A stretch of DNA of 64,000 nucleotides from Stachybotrys elegans (lineage: Eukaryota; Ascomycota; Sordariomycetes; Hypocreales; Stachybotryaceae), in contig JAGPNK010000001.1 of the NCBI GenBank assembly GCA_020746835.1, forward strand, positions 1,674,001 through 1,738,000. The letters run 5' to 3'. The notes under the pieces were generated by a model. That model was given only the letters and a program-made list of their open reading frames with translations. It was not told the origin of the DNA and searched no databases. The position numbers and the translations under genes are program-made. Positions 26,125-36,852 of this stretch are shown here, one piece after another (position 1 is the first letter of the stretch; every line of letters starts with the position of its first letter).

Positions 26125-28226
26125 AACAAGCCCGTCATCCATCATCCAGCATCCATCATCCATCCTTCATCCCATCCCATCCTATCCCATCCCACCACCA
26201 CTTAGCCAACCCCCCCCCTCCCTCTAATCAACCCCACCATCATGGCCAGGCATGAAAGGACATCAGACATCATCTATCCAGCCCGCCCAGCAAGCGAGGC
26301 CGGCCAGCTCACCGGCCAAGCAACTTCTGCTGCCGCTCCGGGCAGTCATCCATGTGAAGGCGGAACGATCACAAGGTCGCTTAGCTGTCCCAAGCTTCAG
26401 GTACCTAGTGTGCCTACCCTCCTCCACCTCAAATCTCCAAAACCTAGACACACACCCTCCCGTGGCTGGCACTACATGTATTATCAGCCGATGTCAATAC
26501 TACCCCTACCAAACTAATCCACTTCAATTAGTCTCCCGCTGCCACGCTTTCGGTTTCTTGCCTTTCCTTCGGCCCCCCTCCCGCCGTTCTGCCCTCCTCC
26601 TCGACTTACACTGGCCATAGCTCAGCCAACGGGACACGATAGGACTCTTGTCCCCATGGTTCCGCCCGCCGAGCAGTTTGTTGTCCAAACCCTGGCTCCA
26701 TCTCTTACTCTCCCTGTACGATATAGACGTCGGTTTCTTGAGATCCCGTGTCCCTTTCTTTTAACACAGTGGTTCCTGCCGGTCCATCTCCGGGTGTTAA
26801 AACGTTGTTCTATTACTTTCTGGTCCGGGTTCACGCAACAAGCACGCCCATCACCAGATATCTCGTAAGGGAAGAAGATACAGAACCTTGAAGGGGGGGG
26901 ATAAGCAGGTGACCAGCTACGTCGCCGTGTGCTTCTCGTCTACTTGCCCGTTGAGAGTAGGTATACCATAGTAGAAAGGGTCTCAGCCTGTCTTGTCTCA
27001 TTGACGCCGTCGTCACAGTCAAACGACATCGTCATCACTTGTGCTGTTTACTGCCCGTTTACTGCCTCGTGTCATTGACAGCTCCTCCTCCTTCGGATCT
27101 ATTGCCAGCAAGCAAGCTCACGGAGAATTCTCACTGCTCTCCTCGGGGAAAGGACAGGGGTAAGCTTTCGAGCATGATGGCTCACTTTGCTTGTCCCTGA
27201 GCAACAAACCCACCCCGAATTCTAGGCCGTCTAGGCCGGGGCGTCCTTGAAGGCCCTGTCAGTGCCAACGCTCGTCGCCTTCACACCCCCCTCCTCTTGC
27301 CCCCCCCAAACGCCCCCCCCCCCAACCCCGGCTCCGTCTTTACTGTCTACCCTCCCTCCTTCAAATAGCCCCAAGAGAACTGCGAGTCGCACAAAACCTG
27401 TCTCCAAGCCGCCGATCGACTTCTAATAGGCCCCAAGCTGCACTTCTTTGTGCTCTCGAGCTCTACGTCGACCACACGCTTTCTTCTACCGAATCGACCT
27501 TCGCCAGAGCACAGTCTCTTAGGTCGTAGTGCTCCGCCAGTCTGCAGGTGGCCGACTCCCATCTGGACAACCATCATCACGGCGGCATGCCGTATCACGA
27601 CAAAATCCCAAGATCCCTGGTGTCCTAGTATCACCCGTCCAGCATATCGTCTCACGCCGGTTCCTCTCGCCTGTGGCCATTGCCATAACTCTCTTTTCCC
27701 CGTTGCGTTCGAGAATTGGCTGTCGATTGCCGTCTTCGACATTGTTCTAACCGAGCTTCCTCGCTCGCTCGCTCCCTCAAACCCCCGCCACACGCGTTGC
27801 AGCTCTCCGATCCAGCTGCGTTCCGTTCTTTTAAGGCGCCCAGGACTTGTGCATCCTCCGTATAGTTCCTCAGCTACCTCGACGAGCTGGTTGCCCTCGC
27901 TCGCAGGTGTTGAACGGAATACCTCTTTGCCGACCTTCAGTTCTCGTGTTGTATTCGCTTCTCACACCTTGCCCCCCTCCCCCTACCCTCCCCTACCTCC
28001 CCTGTTCAAGCCGCACTTGAACCCGGCCACGCAACAATTGGTTCAGCCCATCGTCGACAGTGGGCGGTAATGTCCAGAGCTCGCGAGATTAGAATCCACC
28101 GACATCGAAAACCACTTGCGCAGTCACAGCTGCTCGCTGCGAACTGAGCTCCGACCAATATTGTCCGGTTCCGTCGAAAAGCGTCGAGAGCTTGACATCA
28201 ATACAACGCGAGAAGCAGCAATATCC

Positions 28227-30292
28227 ATGCTCTCCACCGACCATCCTGCCGATAGAACGCCTCCTCACGCGCTGGGTTACCGCCGAGGCGTCACGAGCCT
28301 GGGGCGCTTTGCTATTGACCTGATTGGGGCACCCCAGACAGCAGGGCCAGAGACTTCTGCTCTTTCCAGGGCATATCCCTCTCCGCCCATGTCAGGGTCT
28401 CCGCCCCTTCCCCCCAAAGCAGGTCAAGAAGCCATCGGCCGCAGTCGGGCCCCGCCTGGCTACTCGACACAACCTCAAGATGCTCGTCCCGGTGTGTCGA
28501 CGACACAAACACTGCCCAGCGATCCCCGGGGTATCTTGCCTGCCCCTACCCCTTCGCCGAGGCCATATCAGCCAGAGCCACCAAGCTCGATGACATATAC
28601 CTACCGGAGGCCCGAAGACATGCTGCCGCGCATGTCTACGCACCACCCGCAACAACCTCCACAGCATCCTCCACAGCACCCTCCACAACACCCTCCACAA
28701 CATCCTCAACTATCTCCTCCAGGGCCTCAAGGTTTCCCGCAGGGCATAGCACCCCAACCATACCCCCCATTGGCGGGACCGAGCTCTGCGCCGCACTATA
28801 CAGCAGGCAGCCAGCAGCCAGCCATTGAGACGCAGCCTTTCACGTCTCCCCGATCGCAGCGAAAGGCGAAGGGACATGTTGCTTCGGCATGTGTGCCGTG
28901 CAAGAAGGCTCACCTAAGGTAAGGCGACCCCAGGCGAATATTGTTGCAGCCATTGTGTCCAGTAGCTAACATGCATACCAGATGCGATGGTACGTACCAC
29001 CTGCGGATGACGGGTCTTTTCGTTGGCCAAGCAATGGAGTAAAGTCTTGGATTTCTGGGACGAGCGCTGACAAGGGACAAACAGCACAGCGACCATGCTC
29101 AAGATGCATGAGCAATGGCAAGGAAGACTCCTGCGTCGATGTCCAGCACAAGAAGCGAGGGCGACCGCGACTGCGAGACGACCGAGACACGAGATTCGAC
29201 GCATCGAGACTACCGAACCCCCCAGACCTCACACTGAGGCGACCGCTCAGCATACACCCAACTGGTAGTCCGGGACAATCAGGGTACGAGGATCCACTCC
29301 GTCGCAGTCAATCGAGCCGAGTTCTAAAATCGCAGCCAAGGGAGTCCAGGGTGCCGAGGTATCTGGAGAGGGGATCTGTGTCGGACGCCAACATCTATGC
29401 CGCGCCATTGCCCACGGTAGCTCGGCTGGCCGAGCCTGTTGCCTATCTCACCACCTCCCTGGAGTTTGCAAAGGCGTCGTCGACGTTCATGGATGCGCTG
29501 GGGGGAGCCAACATGCTGGGGCGGAAGCTGGTTGAGATCTGCGTGCCGAACGAAACGGATAAGGTGCTTGGGATACAAAACCAGCTGCTGGGAGAGCAGA
29601 AGAGGCGGGAGCCGAACTACCTGCCGCCGATCATGGGAAGGGGCGACGAGGTGATCCAGACGCTTGGGTTCTCACAAGAGGACCTGGCTCGGTACCAGCT
29701 TGACCACCAAGAGTACCTGACCTTCATCACTGCGGATGGGCACGCTCGGCCCTACCCGCTGCGGCTTGGACTGGCCAAGGAAGGGTCCTTCTACTTTGTG
29801 GTGCTGGTGCTGAGCCTGCCTCCTCGGTATGCGTACCCCTCGCCGGCGCCACACCCGCGAGATATCCCTTCGCCGTACCATGCGCAGCCTTCGCCGGCGC
29901 AGCCGCCACCTGGGATGGTCCAGTTTGCGCACACGCCCGTATCGGCGACGTTTGATCCGGTCAGACACCGGCTTGGCGACAGCGGACCGCCGCGTCCCAG
30001 CTCGGCAGTGGCAGCGAGTCCTGTGACGCCATCAGGGCCTCACGGGCTATACTCGGCGTCTCCCAGCCGGACAGAATTTGGGGGGCCTTCACCGTATCAT
30101 ATGAGCCGGGGAGAGCTACCGCCAGTCACACGGCCTGCGCCGCAGCCGGCCTTCCAACTCCCTCCCATCCGCGGACCATCCGAGAGGAGCCCTGGTATCG
30201 GAGAGCAGAGCCGTGGACGGGATGCTCGGTCAGGCCGAGTCAATATCGGAGGCCTGATTGATGATCCAGAGGATGAGCACAGGCGGCGATGA
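28227..30292 (+). CDS. Zn2Cys6 transcription factor with AT-hook and PAS-like region
   Basis: Exons 28227-28918, 28982-28989 (8 nt) and 29085-30292 give 635 aa. The DNA-binding domain is a fungal binuclear zinc cluster: CVPCKKAHLRC (Cys222, 225, 232), then Cys238, 241 and 250, with spacing 2-6-5-2-8. The first intron splits the Arg codon before the third Cys and the 8-nt exon encodes that Cys plus Asp. A basic AT-hook-like KKRGRPRLRDDRD follows. Residues about 310-440 form a compact, conserved-looking segment (LEFAKASSTFMDALGG...YFVVLVLSLPPRY) that resembles a PAS fold, but I hold that loosely. Both ends are Pro/Gln/Ser-rich and probably disordered. An N-terminal QHPP tract arises from a 12-bp DNA repeat. 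I chose the first ATG after a long CT-rich leader; there is no closer Met. The regulon is unknown. Confidence 0.9.
28656..28703 (+). repeat. Four 12-bp repeats encoding PPQH units
   Basis: Four near-identical 12-mers of the type CCTCCACARCAY lie within exon 1 of the Zn2Cys6 gene and encode a PPQH array. The period is a multiple of three, so copy changes would keep the frame. Confidence 0.85.
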
Positions 30293-32759
30293 GGCTTGAG
30301 GGCCGCCGTATATCGACAACGCAATGGGACCGGAATCTCCCAAACTCGACATCTCCGAGGTCGACTTCGAGACGACATGATTCGGCACGGAGAGTCATAA
30401 TATTAATCGTTCTCTTCTCGTCGTTCTTTCAAGATAGTTCCTGTTCACATAGGCTGATGTCATTGTCTGCTGTGTATACAGTCTTCTCTTTTTCTTTCCA
30501 TATTTTTCTTGGACCATGTTCTCGTTCCTTGCTGTTCTTTCTGCTGTTTGGTTCTTGTTATTTTACTGCGTTTTCTCTTCCCATACTTGCTGTACGTGTG
30601 ACGGTCAAGAGGAGTCGTAGCCGGGCGGCGGCGGCGGTTATCAACGAGGGGCCTGGTGAGGAGGATGGGATGGCATTTTCACCGGCGTTGTGGAAATCTG
30701 CAGCATGTGATGGACGTATGAGTTTCTTGGTTGTCGTGGCGATGCGGCTGTACATGTTGGTTTCCGGACAGAAGGCTGCATGATTTTGAACGGGATACTG
30801 GATGGCAAGGGGTGAGTGTAGGATAGGCTCAGGTAATGAAGCAAAAAGTGACGATCAAAAAGTGGAGGCGAAGCAAAGCGCGCGCATGAACGAGGTAGAC
30901 TTGTTGTTTGATGTTTCAGGTCTTGTTTCTTTCGGGTGTGGTTAAGCGCGTTCTTAGAACATAGCGAGGAGGGCCAATAGATGAGACAGAAGAGAATCCC
31001 ACGATATCGATATTGTTCAAAGAGGAAGAAAGCAGGTGTAGATATTACGACTGAACGAAGAAGCAACCCGGGTATGACAAAGGGGAGGAGGAGTCAGAGA
31101 AGGAGAAAAGGGGAAGAAGAAGAGGAGAGGAGAGGAGAGGAGGGGGGAGGGAAGAAAGGGAGGAAAAGCCACATATGAGGTAACGAATGGATGGGATGGA
31201 ATGCTTGGGATTGGGGTGCAACTAAGTCTGGTATTATAATAATAAAATCCATGGCATCTGGCATTATAAGCTGTCTTTTGAGCCCGGTCTTTGCTTGGGG
31301 TGGGGAAAAGCAGACGCAGGTCGACTGATCTGGAGGTGAAGGAGGAGCTGGCTGGAAAGAGGAAGAGGGAGGGCGGGAGAGCGGGAGAGAAGAGCAGGTT
31401 TAGTAAGTTGCTTTGCAGTCCTGCATCTCTACCAAGGTATTTCTTGTCGACATTGGTGTTAGCCAGCACACGCACTTAGAGGAGTTTGTAGGCTAGTGCC
31501 GTGACACAAGAAGTCCGAGAACGGAATACAGGACGAGGAGAAGAAACAGGACAAGAGCATGATGATCAGCGGCCAGAAGGGGGGGGGGGGGGGCGATGCC
31601 TTGGAAAGCCCTGGAAAAGCAGGGATGGCGAGAGTGGAGGACAGGATCAATAGCGTCGGATGCCTACCTGCCTATCAACAACAGCAGGCCACAGACAGAA
31701 AATAGACGGTTCGCTCGATCCAGGATGGACATCTCGTCAGGGTCTATACAATCAAGAGAGCGCACAGGAAAGAAAGAGGAAAGGCTGGATGGATCGGGGT
31801 GCGCGGCTCCGCAGTGTGCGATGGGTGGGAAAAGCCGAAGATTCGCTGAATGCTCCCTTTTTTCCCCTATTGGCCGGCGGCGGGGAGATCAATGCAATAG
31901 GCAGGGCGGCCAGGCTTAGGATGGATTTTATTCTCCATTCGATACAGGGGCGGGTCCTGCCTTGCATGACCAAGGGAAAGAGCAGCAGAGGGTCCTTGAT
32001 TGGTGAGCAGAGGCCGAGAAGCCCCACTTTCCGGAAAGGGCAATGCAGGAAACACCAGAAGGAACGCTGGTGATGTTTCTTGATAAATAATTAAAAGAAG
32101 AAACAACAAAACAACAAAAATAAAAATAATTTATAAGGAAAAGAAGAAGGAGAAAAAAACCACTAGAGAAGAGGCAAAGGGAGGATCGAGCATACAACAT
32201 ACCTATATATAGACTTTGCTAATATGCTGGATTAGTAGTGCTTGACGAAACTTGGCTTGGGAAACAAACGACAAGCCCAGGCCACCACGTCGAGCCACCC
32301 ATAAAGAAGAATTTTCCTGCACCGCAAGAGCATGAAACAAAAGCAAGGCCACTAGGCCACCGTCGAGGGGGCGGCCCAGCATCACCAGGAGGGCGGCAGC
32401 CACGTTTTTGATTGCATGTTTATGCCATGGCTGCAGGCCGACAGGGATGCCCTCTATTGCTTCCTCCAACGCAGCATGTCGTCGCATGAACGCAAACCAC
32501 CACAACCCTCCACGCTAAAGCGTCAGACCACACGTTGACCATCATGGCTCTCCCCCTCCCCCCTGACTCGGAGGACTCTCTTGTTCGTGCATGAAATTTG
32601 CGGCCGCGCCAGCGACGGGTGAGCGAGTATATAGCTGCCCGGCCGCGACGATGCTTCACTCTCCTCGCTCTCCCTCCCCAACCATCATCACCTCGTAGTA
32701 TATACATCTCTAATATTACACCTCACTCCCCTAATACCCCCCCCTTCAGTCCCACCGCA
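30293..32759. other. Intergenic region downstream of the Zn2Cys6 gene
   Basis: No recognisable gene in 2.5 kb. It contains a purine-rich GGAGA tract near 31080-31150, a G15 run at 31579-31593 and an A-rich stretch around 32090-32165. The final 150 bp, pyrimidine-rich, presumably hold the promoter of the small gene at 32760. Confidence 0.55.
31579..31593 (+). repeat. G15 homopolymer
   Basis: Fifteen consecutive G residues in the spacer between the Zn2Cys6 gene and the next gene. This is the second such run in the window and a potential quadruplex or assembly-error site. Confidence 0.75.
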
Positions 32760-33206
32760 ATGGCCCTCTTCAGCTCCAAGAACTCCGACACCTCCTCCGC
32801 CGCCGGCGGCGACAAGCCCGCGGGGGAAGCCGCCCGCCCCGGCACCTCGGGCACCGAGAACCTTCTCATGACGACGCGCCAGGAGGCCTCGCAGCAGTTC
32901 CAGAAGGCCGCGCGCGCCGAGCGGGCCTACCGCGCCAAGAAGCGCGCCACGGCCGCCCGCGACAGCTTCCGCGACGCCCGCGGCCACCTCAAGCAGACCT
33001 TTCACCACCTGGGCCAGTTCTTCGTCACCCTCGGCCGCTGCGTCGCCGCCCTGCCCTACATGGTCGGCGAGAAGCGCGAGCAGAGGCGCAAGGAGGCCGA
33101 TGCCAAGAAGAAGCAGCGCGCCATCGCCCAGAAGAAGAAGTGGGAGGAGAAGCTCGCCAAGAACGGCGGCGAGGACGGCGCTGAGCCTGCCGAGACTGCC
33201 GCCTAG
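32760..33206 (+). CDS. Small basic helical protein of unknown function
   Basis: A single exon gives 148 aa. I do not recognise the family. The first 35 residues are Ser/Gly/Ala-rich and probably disordered. From about residue 38 the chain is predicted helical and very basic (ARAERAYRAKKRATAARDSFRDA). A short hydrophobic patch (FFVTLGRCVAALPYMVG, about 87-103) could be a membrane-associated or amphipathic helix. It is followed by a Lys/Arg/Glu coiled-coil-like stretch (KREQRRKEADAKKKQRAIAQ) and an acidic/Ala tail. The ATG has a good context (CCACCGCAATGG), and the strongly GC-biased third positions support coding. The complementary strand also has a long frame (32688-33437), but it looks like a GC-skew shadow. 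It could be a ribosome- or nucleolus-associated factor; that is a guess. Confidence 0.7.
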   Translation: MALFSSKNSDTSSAAGGDKPAGEAARPGTSGTENLLMTTRQEASQQFQKAARAERAYRAKKRATAARDSFRDARGHLKQTFHHLGQFFVTLGRCVAALPYMVGEKREQRRKEADAKKKQRAIAQKKKWEEKLAKNGGEDGAEPAETAA

Positions 33207-34050
33207 ATCTGACCTGGTAGCCAAAGGCTCAAGGCGTTCTCGGGGCTGATTCTCTTTTCGTGTTTCGTCATCCTTTCCCTCCTTCTCCTGCGCTTGTTGC
33301 GCTTCCTGTCTATTGGTTGCTTCTGCCTGGAGTTTCTTGCACATACTCTCTTGATAATTCACCTCAAGGGGACCGCCGAGCACGGCATAATCACTCCCAC
33401 CGCTGCTGCTCGACCTGTCTTCCTCCTCGCTGCTCATTATATAGCCCTCTGGGCCTCACCATACACTCGCTCATCTCTCACGGCACTGCAAACAGCCGCC
33501 GACATGGTCATATCCACCACTACCGGAAGAAACACACTCTCTCTTATCATTATTTCCTACACAAACTACTACGACTCAAAGATTGACGACTTACGCGGAT
33601 CCATACGATCAACACGTTCCTCCCACAACATGCCCGAGCAGGATTAGGGTGGTACTTGTTGTCTAGCATCCTCGATCTGTTGATCTCTTCGAGTCTTTCG
33701 CTCTACTCCAGTCTGTTATTTCATTTTGTTACAAACCTACTTGGGCTTACCGGCAGCTCTATCGAGTAGAGTGCCGAGCAAACCAAGTTCTTTTTTGATA
33801 CCACCTGACAGTCTGATCCTGTCAAAGCAATACATACAACACATATGCTACACATCTCTCTCACTCATAGCCGTGAACATTCCATTCCATGTAAAATACT
33901 GCCCGTCATGAGCTTTTGGCCTTTTGTTCAAATTCTTTCGGAATCCGTGTGCATCTAACTCGTGACAAAATGGTGCAGAACCATAAATAAATAAATAAAA
34001 AGGAGCGTCAAGGTTGCCTAATCCGTACCCGTCCCAGAACCAACCGCGCC
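33207..34050. other. Convergent 3' region small gene/eIF3g
   Basis: An 844 bp spacer between tail-to-tail genes, with no recognisable ORF. An AAAT-type tract at about 33984-34000 lies just beyond the eIF3g stop, in its probable 3' UTR. Confidence 0.5.
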
Positions 34051-35183
34051 TTACTGAGCCTTCTTTGCAAACTCGACACGCAGGATGAGATGCTTGAAAC
34101 CGAAGCCGTCCATCTTGGCGCAGGCCTTGACAGCGTCCCCGCGGTCCGCGAAGCTGATGAAGGCGAATCCCTTGGCCATGCCCGTCTCCCGGTCCTTGGC
34201 GAGGAATACCCTCGTGACGCGGCCGAACCGCTCGAACATGTCCCGCAGCTCGGATTCTTCTGCCATCTCGGAAACCTGGACCAAACGTTAGCATGCGATG
34301 AGTCGATGTATGCACCCGACCCAGGTCGTGGGCACAGCCGAGTCAAGGGCTGGGCTGCTCGCATCGAGGGGCTACTCACGTTCGTAACGCGCAGAGTGGC
34401 AAGGTCGTCCCGCTCGCCGTACTTGGACCCGCCCATGCGGTCTCCCACAGCGCCGGCCCTGTCCCCGCGCAGAGCAGGTGGCACGTAGGATCCCTTCTTG
34501 CCAGCCGCTGCGGCCGCGGCGGCAGCACCGGGACCGGCTCCGCCCGCACCGCTGGCAGAGAGGTCGTCGCCCATGCCGGCGGCGACGTCGGCAGCGCCGT
34601 TCTCGCCAATCGGGGCCATGGTGTCCTTGTAGGGACACCTGGCGGTAAAGTGCTCGCCGTTGCAAATACGGCACTTGACCTTCTTGTCCTTGAGCTTGTC
34701 CTTCATGGCCTGGGCGTTGGGGTCGGCGCCCTCGTCCTTGGCGTCCTTGCGCCAGCTGACGCTGGGGCGGAAGATGATGTTCTCGCCCACCGACGTCGTG
34801 TCGGGGGCCGGGCCGGCGGGGTCCTTGGCGCTCTGGCCAAACTTGGCCCAGGTCTTGCGGTCGGCGACGCGCGGGTTGACAGTCTCCTTGTGCGTCGTGT
34901 AGCGGATGCGGCGCGTCGTCTTGACCTTTTGGTTCTGGTCATTGTAGCGGAAGGTGATGATGGTCTTGGTTCCGTCCTTGTTGGAGATGGTCTGGGGAGG
35001 GGGGAGGTCAGAGGACACCTCCTCGTTGTCGTCGTCGTCGGCCCAATCTCTGCGGCGAGGCGGAAATGCTGTGGTTAGCGACTGACCACCGAGAGCAGGG
35101 CAAACCCATGGGCGAAATATGGCGGCGGGGTGTGTGGATTTGTCTCTCACTCACCTGGGCTTCGTCTCGGCTAGAGGCGCCAT
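34051..35183 (-). CDS. TIF35: Translation initiation factor eIF3 subunit g
   Basis: Exons on the minus strand are 35183-35155, 35049-34380 and 34275-34051, giving 307 aa. eIF3g is part of the eIF3 complex on the 40S subunit and helps scanning and re-initiation. The N terminus [17 protein letters not shown] with the eIF3i-binding region ([27 protein letters not shown]) is typical. A zinc knuckle [13 protein letters not shown] occupies residues 136-148, with the C-x2-C-x3-H-x4-C spacing of this family. An Ala/Gly-rich linker follows (about 185-205). The C-terminal RRM has RNP2 LRVTNV and RNP1 KGFAFISF. Intron 1 splits the Arg codon of KPR-DW; intron 2 lies exactly between LRVTN and VSEM. The length fits fungal eIF3g (about 290-310 aa). 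Confidence 0.96.
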
Positions 35184-35641
35184 GCTGGGCGGGCGTCTGG
35201 TTTTCTGAGAGGTTCTCTAAGGCCGCGGTAGATATTTCGTCTCGAGGGCCGATGGTCACGGTGTCGTCGTCTGGAAGCGTCGGATGGGCGCGAAGGGAGG
35301 GGGCGAGTGCAGAGGTCGTGATGGTGGAGTTTCAACTCGATATCTGAATTTGTCACTTTTTCGTGGTGGGATGCGGATAAGTGAGTGCAACGTGGGGCAG
35401 CCTGAGCACCGCCACGAAGAGGTGTGGCTAGTGATGGCGGGCAGCAGATTTTAGGTTGCCATCACGTGCCTTTGCTCGTCCGGTAGGTTTGCTCCATGGC
35501 AGGCTTTCAAGTTGATGGGGCAAATTACATAATCTGACGCTAGTTCATATACAGAAATATTGAATCGAGAGGAGAGGTCCTCCATGTCGTCGATGTGTCT
35601 CCTTATATCGTGTCTTAGACGATGCATTCGCCCATCACAGA
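35184..35641. other. Spacer eIF3g/tRNA-Thr
   Basis: A 458 bp stretch upstream of both eIF3g (minus) and the tRNA (plus). No gene seen; it should contain the eIF3g promoter. Confidence 0.5.
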
Positions 35642-35728
35642 GCCCCCATAGTTGAGTGGTTACAACATCGCGCTTGTACTCAGTGCAAGGAAACGTGAAG
35701 GTCCGTAGTTCGATTCTGCGTGGGGGCT
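35642..35728 (+). tRNA. tRNA-Thr(UGU) with a 14-nt intron
   Basis: All arms can be drawn. The acceptor stem is GCCCCCA with TGGGGGC, the D arm GTTG/CAAC, the anticodon stem TCGCG/CGTGA and the T arm CGTAG-TTCGATT-CTGCG. The anticodon TGT is at 35675-35677, preceded by T33 and followed by A37. A 14-nt intron (35679-35692) sits one base 3' of the anticodon, the canonical nuclear position. TTGTAC around the anticodon pairs with GTGCAA at the intron, forming the expected bulge-helix-bulge precursor for the splicing endonuclease. Mature length is 73 nt before CCA addition. Position 26 is A, so this tRNA should not be a Trm1 substrate. A T5 terminator follows directly. Confidence 0.88.
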
Positions 35729-35732
35729 TTTT
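35728..35732 (+). terminator. RNA polymerase III T5 terminator
   Basis: Five T residues begin at the discriminator base of the tRNA, followed by G and a second T4 run. This is the usual Pol III stop and supports the tRNA call. Confidence 0.75.
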
Positions 35733-36852
35733 GTTTTGGTGAGGCCTCATGTTCGTTCTTACCATTATCTTTTTGTGGTCTGCCTCCCCTCAGCTACTAT
35801 AGCGGGCTTCTCCCACCACGGGTTTTGGTAGAAACCTTCTTCTCAACCATCGGCGTTAGCTCCGTAGTTGATTTCCACAGCGCCTCACTTCCAGGCGGCA
35901 TAGGCTGCCGGCCAGCACCAAAAGGAAAAACCCCGATGGCATGATTTGCGCACGAAGCCGATGCAAGGGCCATGGGAGACTTCGTGGCGCAAGCGCTGAT
36001 GCGTCGCCGGTACTCTCTGCCGCTGGTTCCGTTATTTGGCGGCCGCCTCGCTATTACGCAGACGGGTTTCTTTTTGACAGCAAATGATGTATCCAGACCT
36101 TCTATGGGTTCGGCTGGGTCGGATATCCGCCCAACGAGATGTAGATGTAAAAGCCATCCGAGGACGTGCATTCTGTCCATCGTTCATCGTCATGTCCAAT
36201 TTGACGATGCAGAGCTGGGGGACTCCACTATATCTCTGGAATCGTGGATGGATGCGTGGCATGGGGTCTGAGCCACAAGTCTCCGGGTTGGGGATAGGTG
36301 GTCCTCGTCCTCGTCTTCTTCGGCTTTCTCCTGCCCACGGACCTTCCTATCCGTCGTGGCGAGGAGGTGATGGGAGGCGATGTTCGGCGAAAACGGCAAT
36401 GCAGCGGGAGCTCTGTCGGCCTTAGGTGAGAGCGGTGGCGTGCCATCGTATCTCGTAGCAGCCGTATATGGTGAATTAGTCCGTGCAGCAGACGCCTCTT
36501 GTTCCCGTCCCCTTTGCAGCGTGACCATCCGCGTAATCTCGAGGCCCACTGTGCGCACTACGGAGCGTTGATTGAGACGCCAACCGTTTGGGTTCGACCT
36601 TTGGACAGAGGGGACAGAGGGAGGGAGGAGGGCCTGACGAGCAGTCTTGGCTGTGCACCGGTGCAATTCCTTCTTGCTTTCCGCAGACTTATTTCTCCTC
36701 CTTTCCCTCCCTTCAGCTGGTCTTGGCATCGACTTCATTTGCTGCGCAAAACCCTCGATACCCCCAAAGACCAAGCAGACTTCCTCCTAGTCGTCGCATA
36801 CCTACAAACACCACAAAGCCATACCAGTCCGACCCTTCCGACCCTCATCGCC
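35729..36852. other. Intergenic region tRNA/CYSTM gene
   Basis: About 1.1 kb with no recognised gene. Minus-strand frames of 127 and 194 codons (35797-36180, 36190-36774) are open but unconserved and lack good starts. STRE-like motifs CCCCT (36509-36513) and AGGGG (36609-36613) lie 240-350 bp before the CYSTM ATG. That would suit a stress-induced gene, but these 5-mers are frequent. Confidence 0.45.

Larger units (their letters stand above)
15008..28226. other. 13.2 kb gene-poor region upstream of the Zn2Cys6 regulator
   Basis: Over 13.2 kb I see no ORF with a recognisable domain, no convincing exon chain and no tRNA. The longest ATG-started frame is 20338-20952 (204 codons, unrecognised and overlapped by antisense frames). 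Contents are scattered microsatellites (24207-24234, 24521-24545, 24991-25022, 26098-26124), a CATCC-rich tract at 26130-26196, TACCTA/TAGGTA motifs (18548, 18668, 22644) and a pyrimidine-rich zone from about 26100 to 28000. That last zone is the likely promoter and long leader of the regulator starting at 28227. No transposase, reverse transcriptase or terminal repeats were seen. The rest could be regulatory DNA, unannotated non-coding RNA, or eroded sequence; I cannot choose by eye. Confidence 0.6.

Noticed and set aside
15008..28226. Search for transposon or retroelement remains
   Set aside because: No reverse transcriptase, integrase or transposase motif, no matching terminal repeats and no strongly AT-rich RIP-like block were visible by eye; a repeat-library search could still find decayed copies.
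32688..33437. Minus-strand frame of 249 codons opposite the 148-aa gene
   Set aside because: Leu/Gly/Ala-rich low-complexity reading typical of a GC-skew shadow; the plus strand has the better start context. The choice is not certain, as neither protein is recognised.
36190..36774. Minus-strand frame of 194 codons upstream of the CYSTM gene
   Set aside because: Its long form opens at TTG and the product is unconserved polar sequence overlying a likely promoter.
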